A DNA stretch of 64,000 nucleotides from Aralia elata (GCA_034770075.1 CM068383.1:44907222-44971221), one strand, 5' to 3'. Shown: positions 33,751 to 46,825, counted from the stretch's first letter. Notes: a model not told the origin generated them from the letters alone. Numbers and translations: made by a program.

Positions 33751-36020
33751 CCAAACCTTTCGACAAGTCAAAGGACCGGATCTTTTATCAGCCCAGCGAG
33801 ATACCGATGCAACCAGTACGAGGGAGATCACAAGAAAAACAACTTAACACTGGGGCGTTTGTCAACTACCCAGGAAATGATGACGTGCAAATTGGCACCC
33901 ATGCAACAATCCCATCGACATGTACCAACATCATCAAATGCTACCTCATGTCAATTCAATCTTCAACGGTACGATCATCTGACATTTGTCAAACATAGTT
34001 TTCCCGGGATACGATGACCCGCATGAAAGGGGATTTTATTTGACTTGATAGGAATCGGATTAATTCTGACAAGCAACCGTGGACCACGATCATGAGTATG
34101 ATTAGACAAAGAAGGCTATTCAACCTTTTGATCGGGTATAAAGCCTTAATTCAAAGCAACGTTTGCGACAGAATCGACCTCATGTGACAGTCTTCACTTT
34201 GCATTTGCACGAACTTTCAGTTGTGGGGTATAAAACTATGACGACGTTGAGGGCAATTAACACGTAGTCAGACAGTTGATAATTATCAAGCTAATATCAA
34301 GAAGTCAGACGATAAATGATTATCAAGCTAATGTCTCGAATCGTGGCCTGGGTTATTCGAGTAATTAAGCCCGAGGGGTGTCTCTACACCTGGTGCCCTA
34401 AAGCCATCTGGTTTGGGAGTCGCTGGCCCAACACTTGTTACATGGGTAACTCAGAGCCTAAGAAAGCGAGCATTACAGTAGAGGAGGCCCGAGCAGATTC
34501 GAATCGTGGCATGGGCTACTCGAGTAATTAAGTCTAAGGGGTGTCTCTGCATTTGGTGCCCTAAAGCCGTCTGGTTTAGGAGTCACCGGCCTAACACTCG
34601 CTACATGGGTAACTCAAGCCTAAGAAAACGAATCTTGCTCAAGGTCAAGCAAAGAATGAATGGTGCAGACCACCAGCTTGTCTCGAACCGTGGCCTTTGT
34701 TACTCGAGTGAATAAACCCGAAGGGGTGTCTGTACACCTAATACCCCAAAACCGTCTGGTTTAGGAGTCATTGGTCCAAAACTCGTTAAATGGGTAACTT
34801 TGAATAGCCTAAGAAAACGAGACAAGTGAAGTGGGCTAATAAAGAGAAGATAATACGAAAAACTATCGGCCTTAAACAACAAGTCATGAAAGAAAAACCC
34901 TACTGAATGTTGCATCGCATAACGTATTTGTCATATGACGTCAATCCTGCCAAGGACGTTGTTGAGAATGGAGACATAATACCTTTGACGAGGGAAGGTA
35001 GTTCTTTTGAATTCGACCTTACTCACGTACAATGACCATGAATGCTTGAAGGTGTTCTTACGATTTCATGACTCGTTAAATAGAAAATCATCAACTCACG
35101 AGGGATTGAAAATAACTTCCAATCTGGTACATTCATGGTTCACAACTTGCTAGATTGTGCGATCAACAGACATTCAATTTCATGTGCTTTAACTGCATTT
35201 ACTCTTTTGTCGAGATTATAATATCTTTGTGTTGAACTAACACTAACGGCCCGAGCTTTCAAGTTTTGGCATTTGTTAATCATCTGATATGCAGGATCTT
35301 GCAGAGCTGTGGATAACTCAGCACGGTCAACATCGCAAGTTTTCGATAGAAATTCTTGGTAGCGACACGCGCCAAGGCAGGGGCAGTTAAGAATGGTGAA
35401 ATGGAAGGAAGCTGAGGCTGTACAGAACTTCTCGTCATTGGACCTCTCCCCAATCCTGACTATCACTGCCTCGACATCCAAATGATCCACGTGCATAAGC
35501 ATACACAAGGATGATATAATGCGGGACAACAGCATATCGGCCATCAAAAATGATCAAAAGGCCAAGGGGCCCAACATAGCTGTCGATCATCACAGAGAGC
35601 GAAACCGACCGCCTCAACTCGATGAAATGTAGACGACCAAGAACAGGCAGAGTACCAAACCAATGTTGAAGTCCAGAAACTACACTTCACGACAAGGTGT
35701 GATCCAGTCAAATGTGGGCGAACAACGACGACTGTCAAAACGTATCATTTGACTGAACATGGGTCATTTCTATCTAAAACATATATTGTGCACATGCATC
35801 TCTCCATAACATATCTGCCAGATCATGCATAACATCTTTTTCATGCATACAGGTACGATCAAAGTGAAAATCTCCAGGGGAAAGTACAAGCACGTCGCTT
35901 TCAACCTCACAAATGATCAGACTGTGATGGCTTTTGCGGCATGGTACGTGGACGATGTTGGTGGGAGATCTAGGACAGAAGCCGATCACACATCCCATTT
36001 CCAAAAATTACTCAAATCAA
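33751..36020 (+). other. 3' non-coding region of element A
   Basis: No gene recognised outside the repeat block at 34336-34830. The sequence has no visible counterpart in element B, which has captured genes at this place. Its origin is unknown; it could include decayed captured sequence. Confidence 0.5.
34336..34830 (+). repeat. Three tandem copies of a 163-184-bp unit
   Basis: Copies start TCGAA(T/C)CGTGGC at 34336, 34499 and 34683 and share GGGGTGTCT, ATCTGGTTTGGGAGTC-like and GGGTAACT blocks. They differ by substitutions and small indels, so they are not recent. Confidence 0.8.
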
Positions 36021-37192
36021 ATCAATGACCCCTGGGAAGGGCTGAGATCCAAACAATCGATGAACCCTGGGAAGGGCTGAGATCCAAACAATCGACGACC
36101 CCTGGGAAGGGCTGAGATCCAAACAAATCGACGACCCCTAGGAAGGGCTGAGATCCAAACAATCAACGACCCCTTCGAAGGGCTGGTATCCAAACAATCA
36201 ATGACCCCTGGGAAGGGCTGGTATCCAAACTATCAATGCCCCTGGGAAGGGCTGGTATCCAAACAATCAATGCCCCTGGGAAGGGCTGGTATCCAAACAA
36301 TCAATGCCCCTGGGAAGGGCTGGTATCCAAGCAATTAATGACCCCTGGGAAGGGCTGGTATCCAAGCAATCAATGACCTTGAGAAGTGCTGGTATCCAAG
36401 CAAGAGCAACCTGGGAAGGCATCCAAGCAAACCACAACAAGGTGGTGAGAAAACCTGGGAAGGCATCCAAGCAAACCACAACAAGGTGGAGAGCAAACCT
36501 GGGAAGGCATCCAAGCAAACCACAACAAGGTGGTGAGCAAACCTGGGAAGGCATCCAAGCAAACCACAACAAGGTAGTGAGCAAACCTGGGAAGGCATCC
36601 AAGCAAACCACAATAAGGTGGTGAGCAAACCTGGGAAGGCATCCAAGCAAACCACAACAAGGTGGTGAGTGAAGGCATCCAAGCAAACCACAACAAGATG
36701 GTGAGCACCCTGGGAAGGGCTGAGATCCAAACAACTAACACCCTAGGAAGGGCTGAGATCCAAACAACTAACACCTTTAGAAGGGCTGAGATCCAAACAC
36801 TAACACCCTAGGAAGGGCTGAGATCCAAACACTAACACCCTGGGAAGGGCTGAGATCCAAACACTAACATCCTGGGAAGGGCTGAGATCCAAACACTAAC
36901 ACCTTGGGAAGGGCTGAGATCCAAACACTAACACCCTGGGAAGGGCTGAGATCCAAACACTAACACCCTGGGAAGGGCTGAGATCCAAACACTAAAACCC
37001 TGGGAAGGGCTGAGATCCAAACACTAACACCCTAGGAAGGGCTGAGATCCAAACAACTAACACCCTGGGAAGGGCTGAGATCCAAACAACTAACACCCTG
37101 GGAAGGGCTGAGACCCAAACAACTAACACTCTGGGAAGGGCTGAGATCCAAACAACCAAACCCCTGGGAAGGGCTGAGATCCAAACGATCAA
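36021..37192 (+). repeat. Three adjoining tandem arrays of 33-44-bp units
   Basis: First about 11 units of about 34 bp (CCCTGGGAAGGGCTGAGATCC or GGTATCC type; 36026-36410), then about 6-7 units of about 44 bp (CCTGGGAAGGCATCCAAGCA, 36410-36710), then about 14 units of about 33 bp (36711-37192). All share CCTGGGAAGG...ATCCAA(A/G)CA, so the 44-bp form is a longer variant embedded in the shorter array. Confidence 0.9.
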
Positions 37193-37965
37193 CTGGAGAC
37201 GAGACCCGGTGATTACGACCGAGCGACCGGATACGAGACCCGGCACTCACAAGACAATCGACTGGATACGAGACCCGACGATTACAAGACGAGCGACCAG
37301 ATACGAGACCCGGCACTCACAGGACAATCGACCGGATACGAGACCCGGCGATTACGAGATGGGTGACCGGATACGAGACCCGGCCCCGACAAGACAATCG
37401 ACCGGATACGAGACCCGGCGATTACGAGATGGGTGACCGGATACGAGACCCGGCCCCGACAAGACAATCGACCGGATACGAGACCCGGCGATTACGAGAT
37501 GGGTGACCGGATACGAGACCCGGCCCCGACAAGACAATCGACCGGATACGAGACCCGGCGATTACGAGATGGGTGACCGGATACGAGACCCGGCCCCGAC
37601 ATGACAATCGACCGGATACGAGACCCGGCGATTACGAGATGGGTGACCGGATACGAGACCCGGCCCCGACAAGACAATCGACCGGATACGAGATCCGGCG
37701 ATTACGAGATGGGTGACCGGATACGAGACCCGGCCCCGACAAGATAATCGACCGGATACGAGACCCGGCGATTACGAGATGGGTGACCGGATACGAGACC
37801 CGGCCCCAACGAGATGATCGATCGGATACGAGACCCGGCGATTACGAGATGGGTGACCGGATACGAGACCCGGCCCCGACGAGACAATCGACCGGATACG
37901 AGACCCGGTGATCTCACGAGACTAGCGACCGGATACGAGAGCCGGCGCCGACGAGACGATCGATT
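37193..37965 (+). repeat. 70-bp tandem array with GACCGGATACGAGACCCGGC core
   Basis: About eleven units of 70 bp, each with two copies of the 20-nt core separated by GATTACGAGATGGGT and CCCGACAAGACAATC-type spacers. The inner units are nearly identical and the outer ones diverged, as expected for array turnover from the middle. Related to the 139-bp array of element B. Confidence 0.92.
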
Positions 37966-38129
37966 AGAGGACAAAACCCGATGACTAACAAGTGCGGTTA
38001 GGGGTTGATGCATTGACACCGTTACGAATGTTTTGCATGCCTTACATCTTGTGTTGCATCTTAAGCTATACGTGTTGCATCATGTATGTACTGTCATTCT
38101 TATGCACTGTCATTCATGCATCGGGCAGT
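37966..38129 (+). other. Pre-LTR segment of element A, polypurine tract lost
   Basis: Similar to B's 45554-45770 read on the minus strand (GGGGTTGATGCATTGACACC, TGCATC...). The segment before the LTR reads CATCGGGCAGT; compared with B, about 55 bases including the AAAGAGG part of the polypurine tract are missing. Confidence 0.65.
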
Positions 38130-40127
38130 TGTAGACACCCAAATTTTGCACTTCGTATACTAACCCTGACAGGAGGGCAAATTCGGCAAATGAACCGGCC
38201 TGCGAGAGCAAAGGATGGACAAGTACGGACATTCGACGCCACTGCGATGATTTATAACCGAAACCGACGTGACAACAAGGCTGTCTGAAATGAGCATTCC
38301 CGAATGATGTGGCACGTCTCCCAGTAATTCCCGGACTGCAAAATACGAGCCTGTCGGCGAAAACCGACGTCACAACACGAGAATCGAGGCATAGCATGAA
38401 AATCGAGAAATCAAGCCAGCCAGCCGCGGATTGATCTGCGGCCAATGAGTGCGCCTTTTAAAAACACGGAACTCGAAACACGGAAACCGAAAATCAGCTG
38501 AGTGGATGGTGGGCGGCCAGCCAGCCGCAGATCAATCTGCGGCTGCCCTTGGCAGCCTATTTCAGCTCATTCCTTCATTCAACGTCCAAGAGGTTGACAG
38601 GAGCAGTTTTGAAGAAGAAAGAAGGGAAAAACAGCAGCAAAAAGAGCTCGGGAAAGGAGAGAAAAGAGAGAAAAAAGAGAGGAATTAAACTCTTTTGATT
38701 AGATTGTATAACATACAACTCCTACACTATTCAATATACGAATTTTATACGCATCGTGGTGTCATTTGCAAGGTGAAATAACCTTCTTTTATAGCATTTT
38801 TGTTATATCATTATGTTAATCTTCTTGTCAATTGGGTTATGTGAAATGTAGTTTTTCTTGTATATTGTTGTGGATCCATGGATTGAGGACTATTAGTGAG
38901 GGTTCCAAATGGAACGAAATTCTTCCTAATGGCCCGATGATATCCATTTGATGATTTTTAGCTCGTTATAGCGATGTAGTAATTTTGGATGTGAGCCTAG
39001 GAACGCGACCCCGTGGTCCAAATCTGATGATGGACATTTTTGGGTGTATGTAATAGGGCCGATCTACCCTCTATTGTAAATATGTAATTGTCGGGCCTTA
39101 AAGCGATACCAAGTCGAAAATCGGGTTTAAGGCCCCATAATAGTGAAATATGTGATTGTGGGCGTTGGGGTTATATGAATGGCTTACATGCCCATGAATA
39201 GCCCTTACGCGTGTTTATGCTTGATTTGATTTGCAGCAAAAAAAATTGATTTCAAGTTAAACGATGAAGATTTCTATAAAATCAATCAAAGTAGGTTATT
39301 AGCACCACGAGGCTAAAATTTGGAAATGCTAATGAATGTCGATTCCTATTTAACGAGAAGGCTAAAGAAAAAAATCGTTCTCAAACATCACAAAAATGAT
39401 TTTATAAAAATAAGTAACGTTTTATTAAATCTTTGTGCATAGGGTTAAAGAGATCCTAGAAGTTGCCCATCATGCTATTTACGAAAGTAACGTATAGATC
39501 TCGATTCCTATTTCGACGAAGGTTTAGAAAACTCTTGTTTTTGCCAAAACGACACCTAATGAAAATCTCATGGTTTTTGACAATTAAAATCAAGCATTTC
39601 GCATAAAGCTTTCTCGTATAAACCGAAAGACATTCTAAGGCATTCTCAAAAGAAAACACGACTTTTTCATAAAAAACCCAAATGGTTTCTTCATGCAAAC
39701 TCACCACAACATTCACATAGGCACACATACACACGCGCGCACATACACACACATTCAAGAATTAAAGGATAGGAAAAGCATCAAGATTGCGATAACTGTG
39801 TTTCACGGAAGTCGGGGGGTCGGAGGGTGCCTAACACCTTCCCCTCGCTTAAGCAAGCCCCCGAACCCTATGAATCTCGGTTCGCAGACCAATTAATTCG
39901 GAGTCACATATGAGCCAACGATTTATAAAAAATGAAAACTCGGATGAGTTGGTACATCCATTTCAAATATACCAACTGGCGACTCTGGTTAATTGGCTCA
40001 TCATAAAAAACGATCTTTCAAAACCCCGTCGACATTAATGCCGACCTTTTCCCAAAATCATCTAATAAAAGGCTAAAATTGGAAAGGGTAAACATCGCAA
40101 AGGAAGCGATTCCTCCCGGCGTCGACA
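38130..40127 (+). repeat. 3' LTR of element A (1998 bp)
   Basis: Starts TGTAGACACCC, ends GGCGTCGACA, followed by ATACT. One copy of the GCCGCAGATCAATCTGCGGC motif is at about 38526-38545, close upstream of a TATA-like CCTATTTCAG. Confidence 0.92.
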
Positions 40128-40132
40128 ATACT

Positions 40133-42738
40133 CATAGTAATCATTTAATATCCTGATTTAGCATCGCATAAATATTCAGAATATCACATTCACCCCTTCT
40201 TCTAAGAATTTCGTCCTCAAAATTTTGATTTACTAATATTCGTTCCTTGTAGCCATCAAAATGGACTTATTTACATTAATCCCTGTTTATTCATTGAATT
40301 ATACAACCTAATTTTTTCTCTAAGGATCTTTTTAGAATTTCATTCCTTTCTTGGATTTATTATAGACTTACCCATTCTTAAGGAATATTTTCCTTTCCAC
40401 TTTCACCTTTCAAAAGAATAAGAATCTTCCACAATTGTTCAATAATATGAATAATTCAAGAATTTAAAAGATTCATTCAAAAAAAAAAACTTTCAATATC
40501 ATGCTGAGTAGTCGTAAAGACTTGAACCGTGTCCTAGGTTAACAGATATTTCTACTGTAACCTTTAACAGTCAAAAGACTATAGACCATCTCTTCTCGTA
40601 CTCCAGGTGATCAGCCCTTCGTACTATGTATTGTGCACATACATATTAACGCTATTGCGTACCCCCATTACAGTGTTGGTTCACCTCAGACTTAATACAA
40701 ATTTCGCAACAGAATCAACTGGTTTGGCATAAAATCTCAAAGAATTCTTAAACTTCATAAACATCTTTCAATAGTTGTCTAGCCGAATCAATTAGCATAG
40801 ACCTTGAACAACAATTCGGACATTAGTCAAAATATTTTTAGCCAACTCGATTGGCATATCTTTTCATAACTTAACAGAAAAATAAAATTCTTTTATGACG
40901 TCATGATACCATACCGTCTTAATAGTACGTTAAGAATGTCGTCATATTAGGACTTTGTCATACTACATCATACCATAGTGGGCTGACGATCTTTCGATCA
41001 CATCCAACACTAGGTTAAATTGCATTGATGACTCCATCGTTCAAAATACATTTTGATAATTTCAAATCATTTTTGTCTAGCTGAAACAATTAGCATAGAC
41101 ATACGAATAATAACTCCTTTTAAAACTTATTGGTTCAAACATTGACCCAATATATTTTCGAGAATCACAAAATTGCGAATATCAGCACGATGTCAATAAA
41201 TTTCGAAAATCTAGCATAGCTAGAAGATCTGGAATATCCATTTTCTCCATTAACTTCAATCTTGACTTCATTACTTCATTACTCAATCATTCTATCATTC
41301 TTCAATATCATCAATGCTATGTATAGCATAACTTTTCTATACCCAATATAGTTCATCAAACTTACCACACTTTGAAAGTCCAGGAACTTACCACAATCAT
41401 ATGGTTTTAGGAACTTATCCTAGTTAGACCAAAATCGTCCATTCGCTGAGGGGTTCCACCATACGATTATGAGTCACGAACTTACCCTAAGTATGAGTTT
41501 TAAGAACAGTACATAATCTTAAATATTCTCTAACTATCAAATATAAATATGAGAAAAGAATCAACTTCTCATCATATGTATATCGATAGTGCGACACCAA
41601 TATTTCAATGATTATCAATATAGGAAGTTGAGCGGTTGTTAAACCATGGACAAATCCCGTCCCATACTAGGAATCGTACAACTCAGCCACTAACATGAGT
41701 CCTCAATTGAAATCCCACCTAATTTCATCTTGCTCTTATCTTAACTCTTTGCTTGATACGAATTTCTCGTATTTCATCATCCATAACTCCTCGTGAGTTT
41801 ACTTTATACTATTTCATAGTACCATCTCTTTATAGCGCCATGCTACAATTATTCAATCATTTAAGATTTTCTGACATTTTACAATTTTAGCAGGTCACAT
41901 CGTGATCTCGTTCTATCATCATCTCTTCTTACGATTCTTTCTTATCTCATGATCGTCTCATCCTATGATCTTCTTAATTCTTCTCTTTAATCACATTATC
42001 TTATGATTAATCAACTCAGGTGTTCCCTGTTCTTTTAGCTCTTTAGGTTCTTCTTTGAACCTAATCATTTTATCATAATCTTGTCTCATATAAATTCTCT
42101 AAACTCTATTTGAGTTCATCCTTATCATTATATCATTCACATCTTATAGACATCGTCTATTTATTAACACCATCTTTATTACTGGAGTCAGGTACTCCTG
42201 GTTCTCATCTTTCATAATTCTTCAAGATTCTTCTTTGAATCTCCTTCTTGTTTATATATCAATTCTTCCTTTAAGAATCTCTAACTTCCTTCATATTAAT
42301 CAATATTTTATTCAAGTTCACTTCGCGTCATTCGCATCTTCTTCTTGTAACGTTTCTAGGACTTAACTCATCTCATGCATCTACCTATATGAAAAGAATC
42401 ACTTCTTAATCATACACTTCCATAATTCTATACTTGATACACCTCGAGTCTCTAACAGTGTTCAGTATACCATCTGAGTGGTTTCCCACAAACAACCAAC
42501 AAACTAGTTCCCGTCTCGTCTATACTGTCTTTCACAGCGAGTTAGATCGGTTGCTAGTTCATATCAACCCCTGCTCTCTGAAGGAATTGTTTAGCCCAGA
42601 TACCATACGTCAACTATTAAAGAATACGATTGCACCATAATTATACTTAACTTATTATTCTTTAAACTTTATCATCTTCACTTCTCTTCTCTAAGGTTAT
42701 AGCCTAAGGTACTCTTACCTAAGGTTTCTAACCTATCA
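40133..42738 (-). other. Interior of element C, non-coding
   Basis: 2.6 kb of AT-rich DNA with no coding frame above background on either strand. The minus strand near 40195-40225 has the GAGGACGAAATTC phrase seen at the 3' end of Del/Tekay coding regions. A motif like TAGC(C/T)GAA.CAATTAGCATAGAC recurs at about 40781, 40838 and 41079. Gag and pol are missing. Confidence 0.6.
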
Positions 42739-42750
42739 GCTCTGATACTA
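42739..42750 (-). other. Element C primer binding site, tRNA-Met type with one mismatch
   Basis: The minus strand reads TAGTATCAGAGC where the usual site is TGGTATCAGAGC. It lies two bases from the LTR. Confidence 0.8.
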
Positions 42751-42752
42751 AC

Positions 42753-43407
42753 TGTAACGACCCCAAAATTCATACAATTAAACTCTCAACATCGGTCGTT
42801 ATCAATACATCGTCGTTCTAACTTTACAACAATATCCAATATTAAACTTAATAAAAATGCGGAATAATTTAAACTTTTCTATTACAAATCATTTTCGATC
42901 CCAAAATTCTCAACCTTTACATCTAAATATCTTATAATCATGTTAATTTCATGATTCACCTTGTTGAACTTACTATAAAAATTTACACCTCAATATAAAC
43001 TTTACAACTCAACATAAATACAATTTATACATCATCAAATACATTACTCAAAACCTTAATCATAGTTCAAAAAATATAAATTTTAAGGTAAACATTTGTT
43101 CCTCATGTATTATGTCTGATTCACGTCATTTAGGTAGCACATAACTTTACCTTGAATCCTTAACCTGTAAAAATGGTTATTTGCAAGAATGAGCTCGACA
43201 GCTCAGCAAAATCTAACAGTTTGCATGCATCACGTAGCACATAATTATCATGCTTATCTAACATAATGTAAACATCTAGATAAATATAACTTACATGTTG
43301 TACGTCACATATCAAATGGAGATTGAATTCCATAATTCAATCAACATTCTTTACTCAATCAAGGAAGTCATATGTTGACTTTAACAATTCATACTCATAA
43401 TACATGT
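42753..43407 (-). repeat. 5' LTR of element C, left fragment
   Basis: Begins TGTAACGACCCC and matches 22674 onward. Interrupted at 43407 by element B, with CATGT (43403-43407) as the left copy of its target duplication. The rest of the LTR resumes at 61562. Confidence 0.93.
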
Positions 43408-45537
43408 TGTCGACGCCGGGTTCTCGCTTTCTCGTCTCTTTTTAGTCTTTTCCAATTTTAGCCTTTCGATTTAGATGACGTTTGGAAAAGGTCGGCATTG
43501 ATGTCGACGGGGTTTTGAAAGATCGCATTTTTATGATGAGCCAATTAACCAGAGTCGCCAGTTGGTATATTTGAAATGGATGTACCAACTCATCCGAGTT
43601 TTCGTTTTTTATAAATCGCTGGCTCATGTGTGACTCCGAATTAATTGGTCTGCGAATCGAGATTCATAGAGTTCGGGGGCTTGTTTAAGTGAGGGGAAGG
43701 TGTTAGGCACCCCTCGACTTCCGTGAAACACGGTTACCGCAATCTTGATGCTTTCCTATCCTTTAATTCATGAATGTGTGTGTGCGCGCGCTTGTGTGTG
43801 GGTGTGTGTGTCTATGTGAATGATGGGGTGAGTTTGTATGAAAGAATCATTTGGATTTTTAGGGAAAGTCGTGCTTTAATTTGATAACGCTTCGGAATGT
43901 CTTTTCGGTATACACGAGCAAGCTTTATTCTTTATGAGAAAGGTTTGATTTTAATTTATCAAAACTATGAGATTTTCATTAGGTGTCGTTTTGGCAAAAC
44001 AAGAGTTTTAAACCTTCGTCAAAATAGGAATCGAGATCTATACGTTGCTTTCGTGGAACGATCGGGCAATTTCTAGAATCTCTTTCACCCTATGCACAAA
44101 GATTCAATAAAATGTTACTTATTTGCAAAATCATTTTGTGTGATATTTGAAAACGATTTTCTTTAGCTTTTTCGTTAGATAGGAATCGACATTCATTAGC
44201 ACTTCTCAAATTTTAACCTCGTGATTCTAATATCCTACTTTGATTGATTTTATGAAAGTCTTCATTATTTGGCTTTGAAATCAATTTCGTGTCATAAATC
44301 AAATCAAGCATTAAAATGCGTTGGGGCTATTCATGGGCATGTAAGCCATCAAAATGTCCCCGAACGCCAACAATCACAAATTTCACTATTTCAGGGCCTT
44401 AAGCACGATTCTCGCCTTAGCGTCGTTTTAAGGCCCAACGGTTACACGTTTACAACGAAGGATTACATTGTTCCTAAATACATACGTCAAAATTTGTCCA
44501 TCATCGGATTCGGACCATGGCGTCACGCTCCTAGGCTCACATCCACAATTTATCACAAACATCAAATAGATACAATAACATAACTAACAACGGATTATTT
44601 AACGCCCCACAATGGTCCAAATTTAACAATCTAAATAGATCAATTCCACCTAATGTATATATCGTTATGAACGAGCAAAAACCTCACCCAATGGATATCA
44701 TCGGATTATTAGGGAGAAATTTGTTCCGATGGAAACCTCTCTAATAATTCCTAATCCATTGTTCCACAATAATTTTCATGAAATCTACATTTAATTCAAT
44801 CAAATCATATAATAGAAATTGATATAACAAAAGAGATTTCACCTTGCGATTGATATCCAAATGAATGTAAATTTGATGTATTCGAATAGAAGGAGAAATA
44901 TATGTGATACAATCAACTCAAGAGATATTAATCCTCACTTTTTCCTTCCTTTCTCTCCTATTTTGTTGCAAAATTATGGTGTTTTTTCCTCTCTATTTCC
45001 GATTTTTTGCTGCTGTTTTCCGCTGGAACTCTTCCTCTTTCAAATTTTTGCTGAACCTCCTGTATGCTGCCTGAAGCTGGCTTAAATAGGCTGGCCAGAG
45101 CCAGCCGCAGATCTATCTGCGGCTGGCCGTAGATGGATCTGCGGCTGGCCAGCTGGCACGCCTCCCATCGCACTCAGCTGGTAGTGCTGATTTCCTGGTT
45201 TCCGTGCTGGCGCACCCACTTGGCCGCAGATCTATCCGCGGCTGGCGGGCTTGACTTTCTCGATTTTCGTGCCATGCCTCGATTTTCGTGCCGCAACGTC
45301 GGTTTTCGCTGACAGGCTCGTATTCTGCAGTCCGAGAATCATTGAGAAGCGCGCCACACCTTCCGGGAATGCCAAATTCGGATAGCCCTGCTATCATGTC
45401 GATTTCGGCTGCAAATTATCATGGTGGCGTCGAGTGTCCGTACTTTTCCTATCTTTTGCTCTCGCAGGCCGATCCATTTGACGAATTTGCCCTCCTGTCA
45501 AGGTTAGTATACGAAGTGCAAAATTTGGGTGTCTACA
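43408..45537 (-). repeat. 3' LTR of element B (2130 bp)
   Basis: In element orientation starts TGTAGACACCC and ends CGTCGACA. An open frame of 104 codons within it (44269-44583, plus strand) recurs in the other LTR only because the LTRs are nearly identical; I do not consider it a gene. Confidence 0.95.
45081..45126 (-). promoter_or_regulatory. LTR promoter: TATA-like box with GC-rich inverted repeats (3' LTR copy)
   Basis: On the minus strand a TATTTAAG box (45088-45081) follows a perfect inverted repeat with 12-nt arms CCAGCCGCAGAT (45126-45101). A second diverged copy lies just upstream (45146-45121 region) and a third at about 45222-45245. The same arrangement is in the 5' LTR at 61106-61151. 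Confidence 0.55.
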
Positions 45538-45553
45538 GCTGCCCCTCTTTATC
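45538..45553 (-). other. Element B polypurine tract
   Basis: The minus strand reads GATAAAGAGGGGCAGC directly in front of the 3' LTR. Confidence 0.75.
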
Positions 45554-45804
45554 ATGTTTATGAAATGTTAAATGAAATGAACAGGATAAAGAATAGACAC
45601 TCGATGCATGAATGACAGTGCATAAGAATTGACAATACATACATGAATGACAGTGCATAAGAATTGACAATACATACATGATGCAACACATATAGCTTAT
45701 GATGCAACATAAGATGCAATGCATGCAAGACATTCGTAAGAGTGTCAATGTATCAACCCCTTGACCGTGTTCGTTAGTCTTTGGGTTCACTCCTTCAATC
45801 TATC
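45554..45804 (-). other. Segment between array and polypurine tract
   Basis: Shares blocks with element A's 37985-38125. A block of about 34 bases (GAATGACAGTGCATAAGAAT...) is present twice, from 45611 and from 45645. No gene. Confidence 0.7.
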
Positions 45805-46825
45805 GTCTCGTTCGGGGCCGGGTATCGTCGCCGGTCACCCATCGCGTAACCCCCGGTTATCGTCGCCGGTTGGTTATCTTGTCGGAGCCGGTTATCGTCG
45901 CCGGTCATCCATCTCGTGATCGCCGGTTATCGTCGCCGGTCGATCGTCATGTCGGGGCCGGGTATCGTCGCCGGTCACCCATCTCGTAACCCCCGGTTAT
46001 CGTCGCCGGTTGGTTATCTGTCGGAGCCGGTTATCGTCGCCGGTCATCCATCTCGTGATCGCCGGTTATCGTCGCCGGTCGATCGTCATGTCGGGGTCGG
46101 GTATCGTCGCCGGTCACCCATCTCGTAACCCCCGGTTATCGTCGCCGGTTGGTTATCTGTCGGAGCCGGTTATCGTCGCCGGTCATCCATCTCGTGATCG
46201 CCGGTTATCGTCGCCGGTCGATCGTCATGTCGGGGCCGGGTATCGTCGCCGGTCACCCATCTCGTAACCCCCGGTTATCGTCGCCGGTTGGTTATCTGTC
46301 GGAGCCGGTTATCGTCGCCGGTCATCCATCTCGTGATCGCCGGTTATCGTCGCCGGTCGATCGTCATGTCGGGGCCGGGTATCGTCGCCGGTCACCCATC
46401 TCGTAACCCCCGGTTATCGTCGCCGGTTGGTTATCTGTCGGAGCCGGTTATCGTCGCCGGACATCCATCTCGTGATCGCCGGTTATCGTCGCCGGTCGAT
46501 CGTCATGTCGGGGCCGGGTATCGTCGCCGATCACCCATCTCGTAACCCCCGGTTATCGTCGCCGGTTGGTTATCTGTCGGAGCCGGTTATCGTCGCCGGT
46601 CATCCATCTCGTGATCGCCGGTTATCGTCGCCGGTCGATCGTCATGTCGGGGCCGGGTATCGTCGCCGGTCACCCATCGCGTAACCCCCGGTTATCGTCG
46701 CCGGTTGGTTATCTGTCGGAGCCGGTTATCGTCGCCGGACCACCATCTCGTGATCGCCGGTTATCGTCGCCGGTCGATCGTCATGTCGGGGCCGGGTATC
46801 GTCGCCGGTCACCCATCGCGTAAAC
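45805..46825 (-). repeat. 139-bp tandem array of element B
   Basis: About 7.3 units with a steady 139-bp period. Each unit consists of two related halves of about 70 bp, each with copies of CCGGTTATCGTCGCCGGT and an ATCTCGT(A/G)A spacer. Read on the element strand, the core GACCGGCGACGATAACCGGC and spacer TTACGAGATGGGT correspond to those of element A's 70-bp array. Units are almost identical. Confidence 0.95.

Larger units (their letters stand above)
27274..40127 (+). mobile_element. Element A: non-autonomous, rearranged Tat/Ogre-type gypsy element, TSD ATACT
   Basis: LTRs start TGTAGACACCC and end GTCGACA or CTCGACA. ATACT flanks it at 27269-27273 and 40128-40132. The primer site (31224-31241) matches tRNA-Arg, as in element B, and the 5' leader is similar to B's. 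The interior holds only broken, reordered pol pieces, no gag, three copies of a 163-184-bp repeat and long tandem arrays before the 3' LTR. Tandem arrays at this place are known in Ogre-like elements. Confidence 0.92.

Noticed and set aside
35140..36028. Several 60-135-codon frames in element A's 3' region
   Set aside because: They overlap on both strands with no domain, no start context and no counterpart in B.
36267..37677. Repetitive Leu/Trp/Cys-rich and Arg/Gly-rich frames on both strands
   Set aside because: By-products of the 33-70-bp tandem arrays of element A.
37193..37965. Regular repeats with spacers that look like a CRISPR array
   Set aside because: The spacers are themselves repeated with the same period, the setting is a plant retrotransposon, and there are no cas genes.
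44269..44583. A 104-codon frame present identically at 60292-60606
   Set aside because: It is within the two near-identical LTRs of element B, so identity carries no information; no recognised domain and antisense to the LTR.
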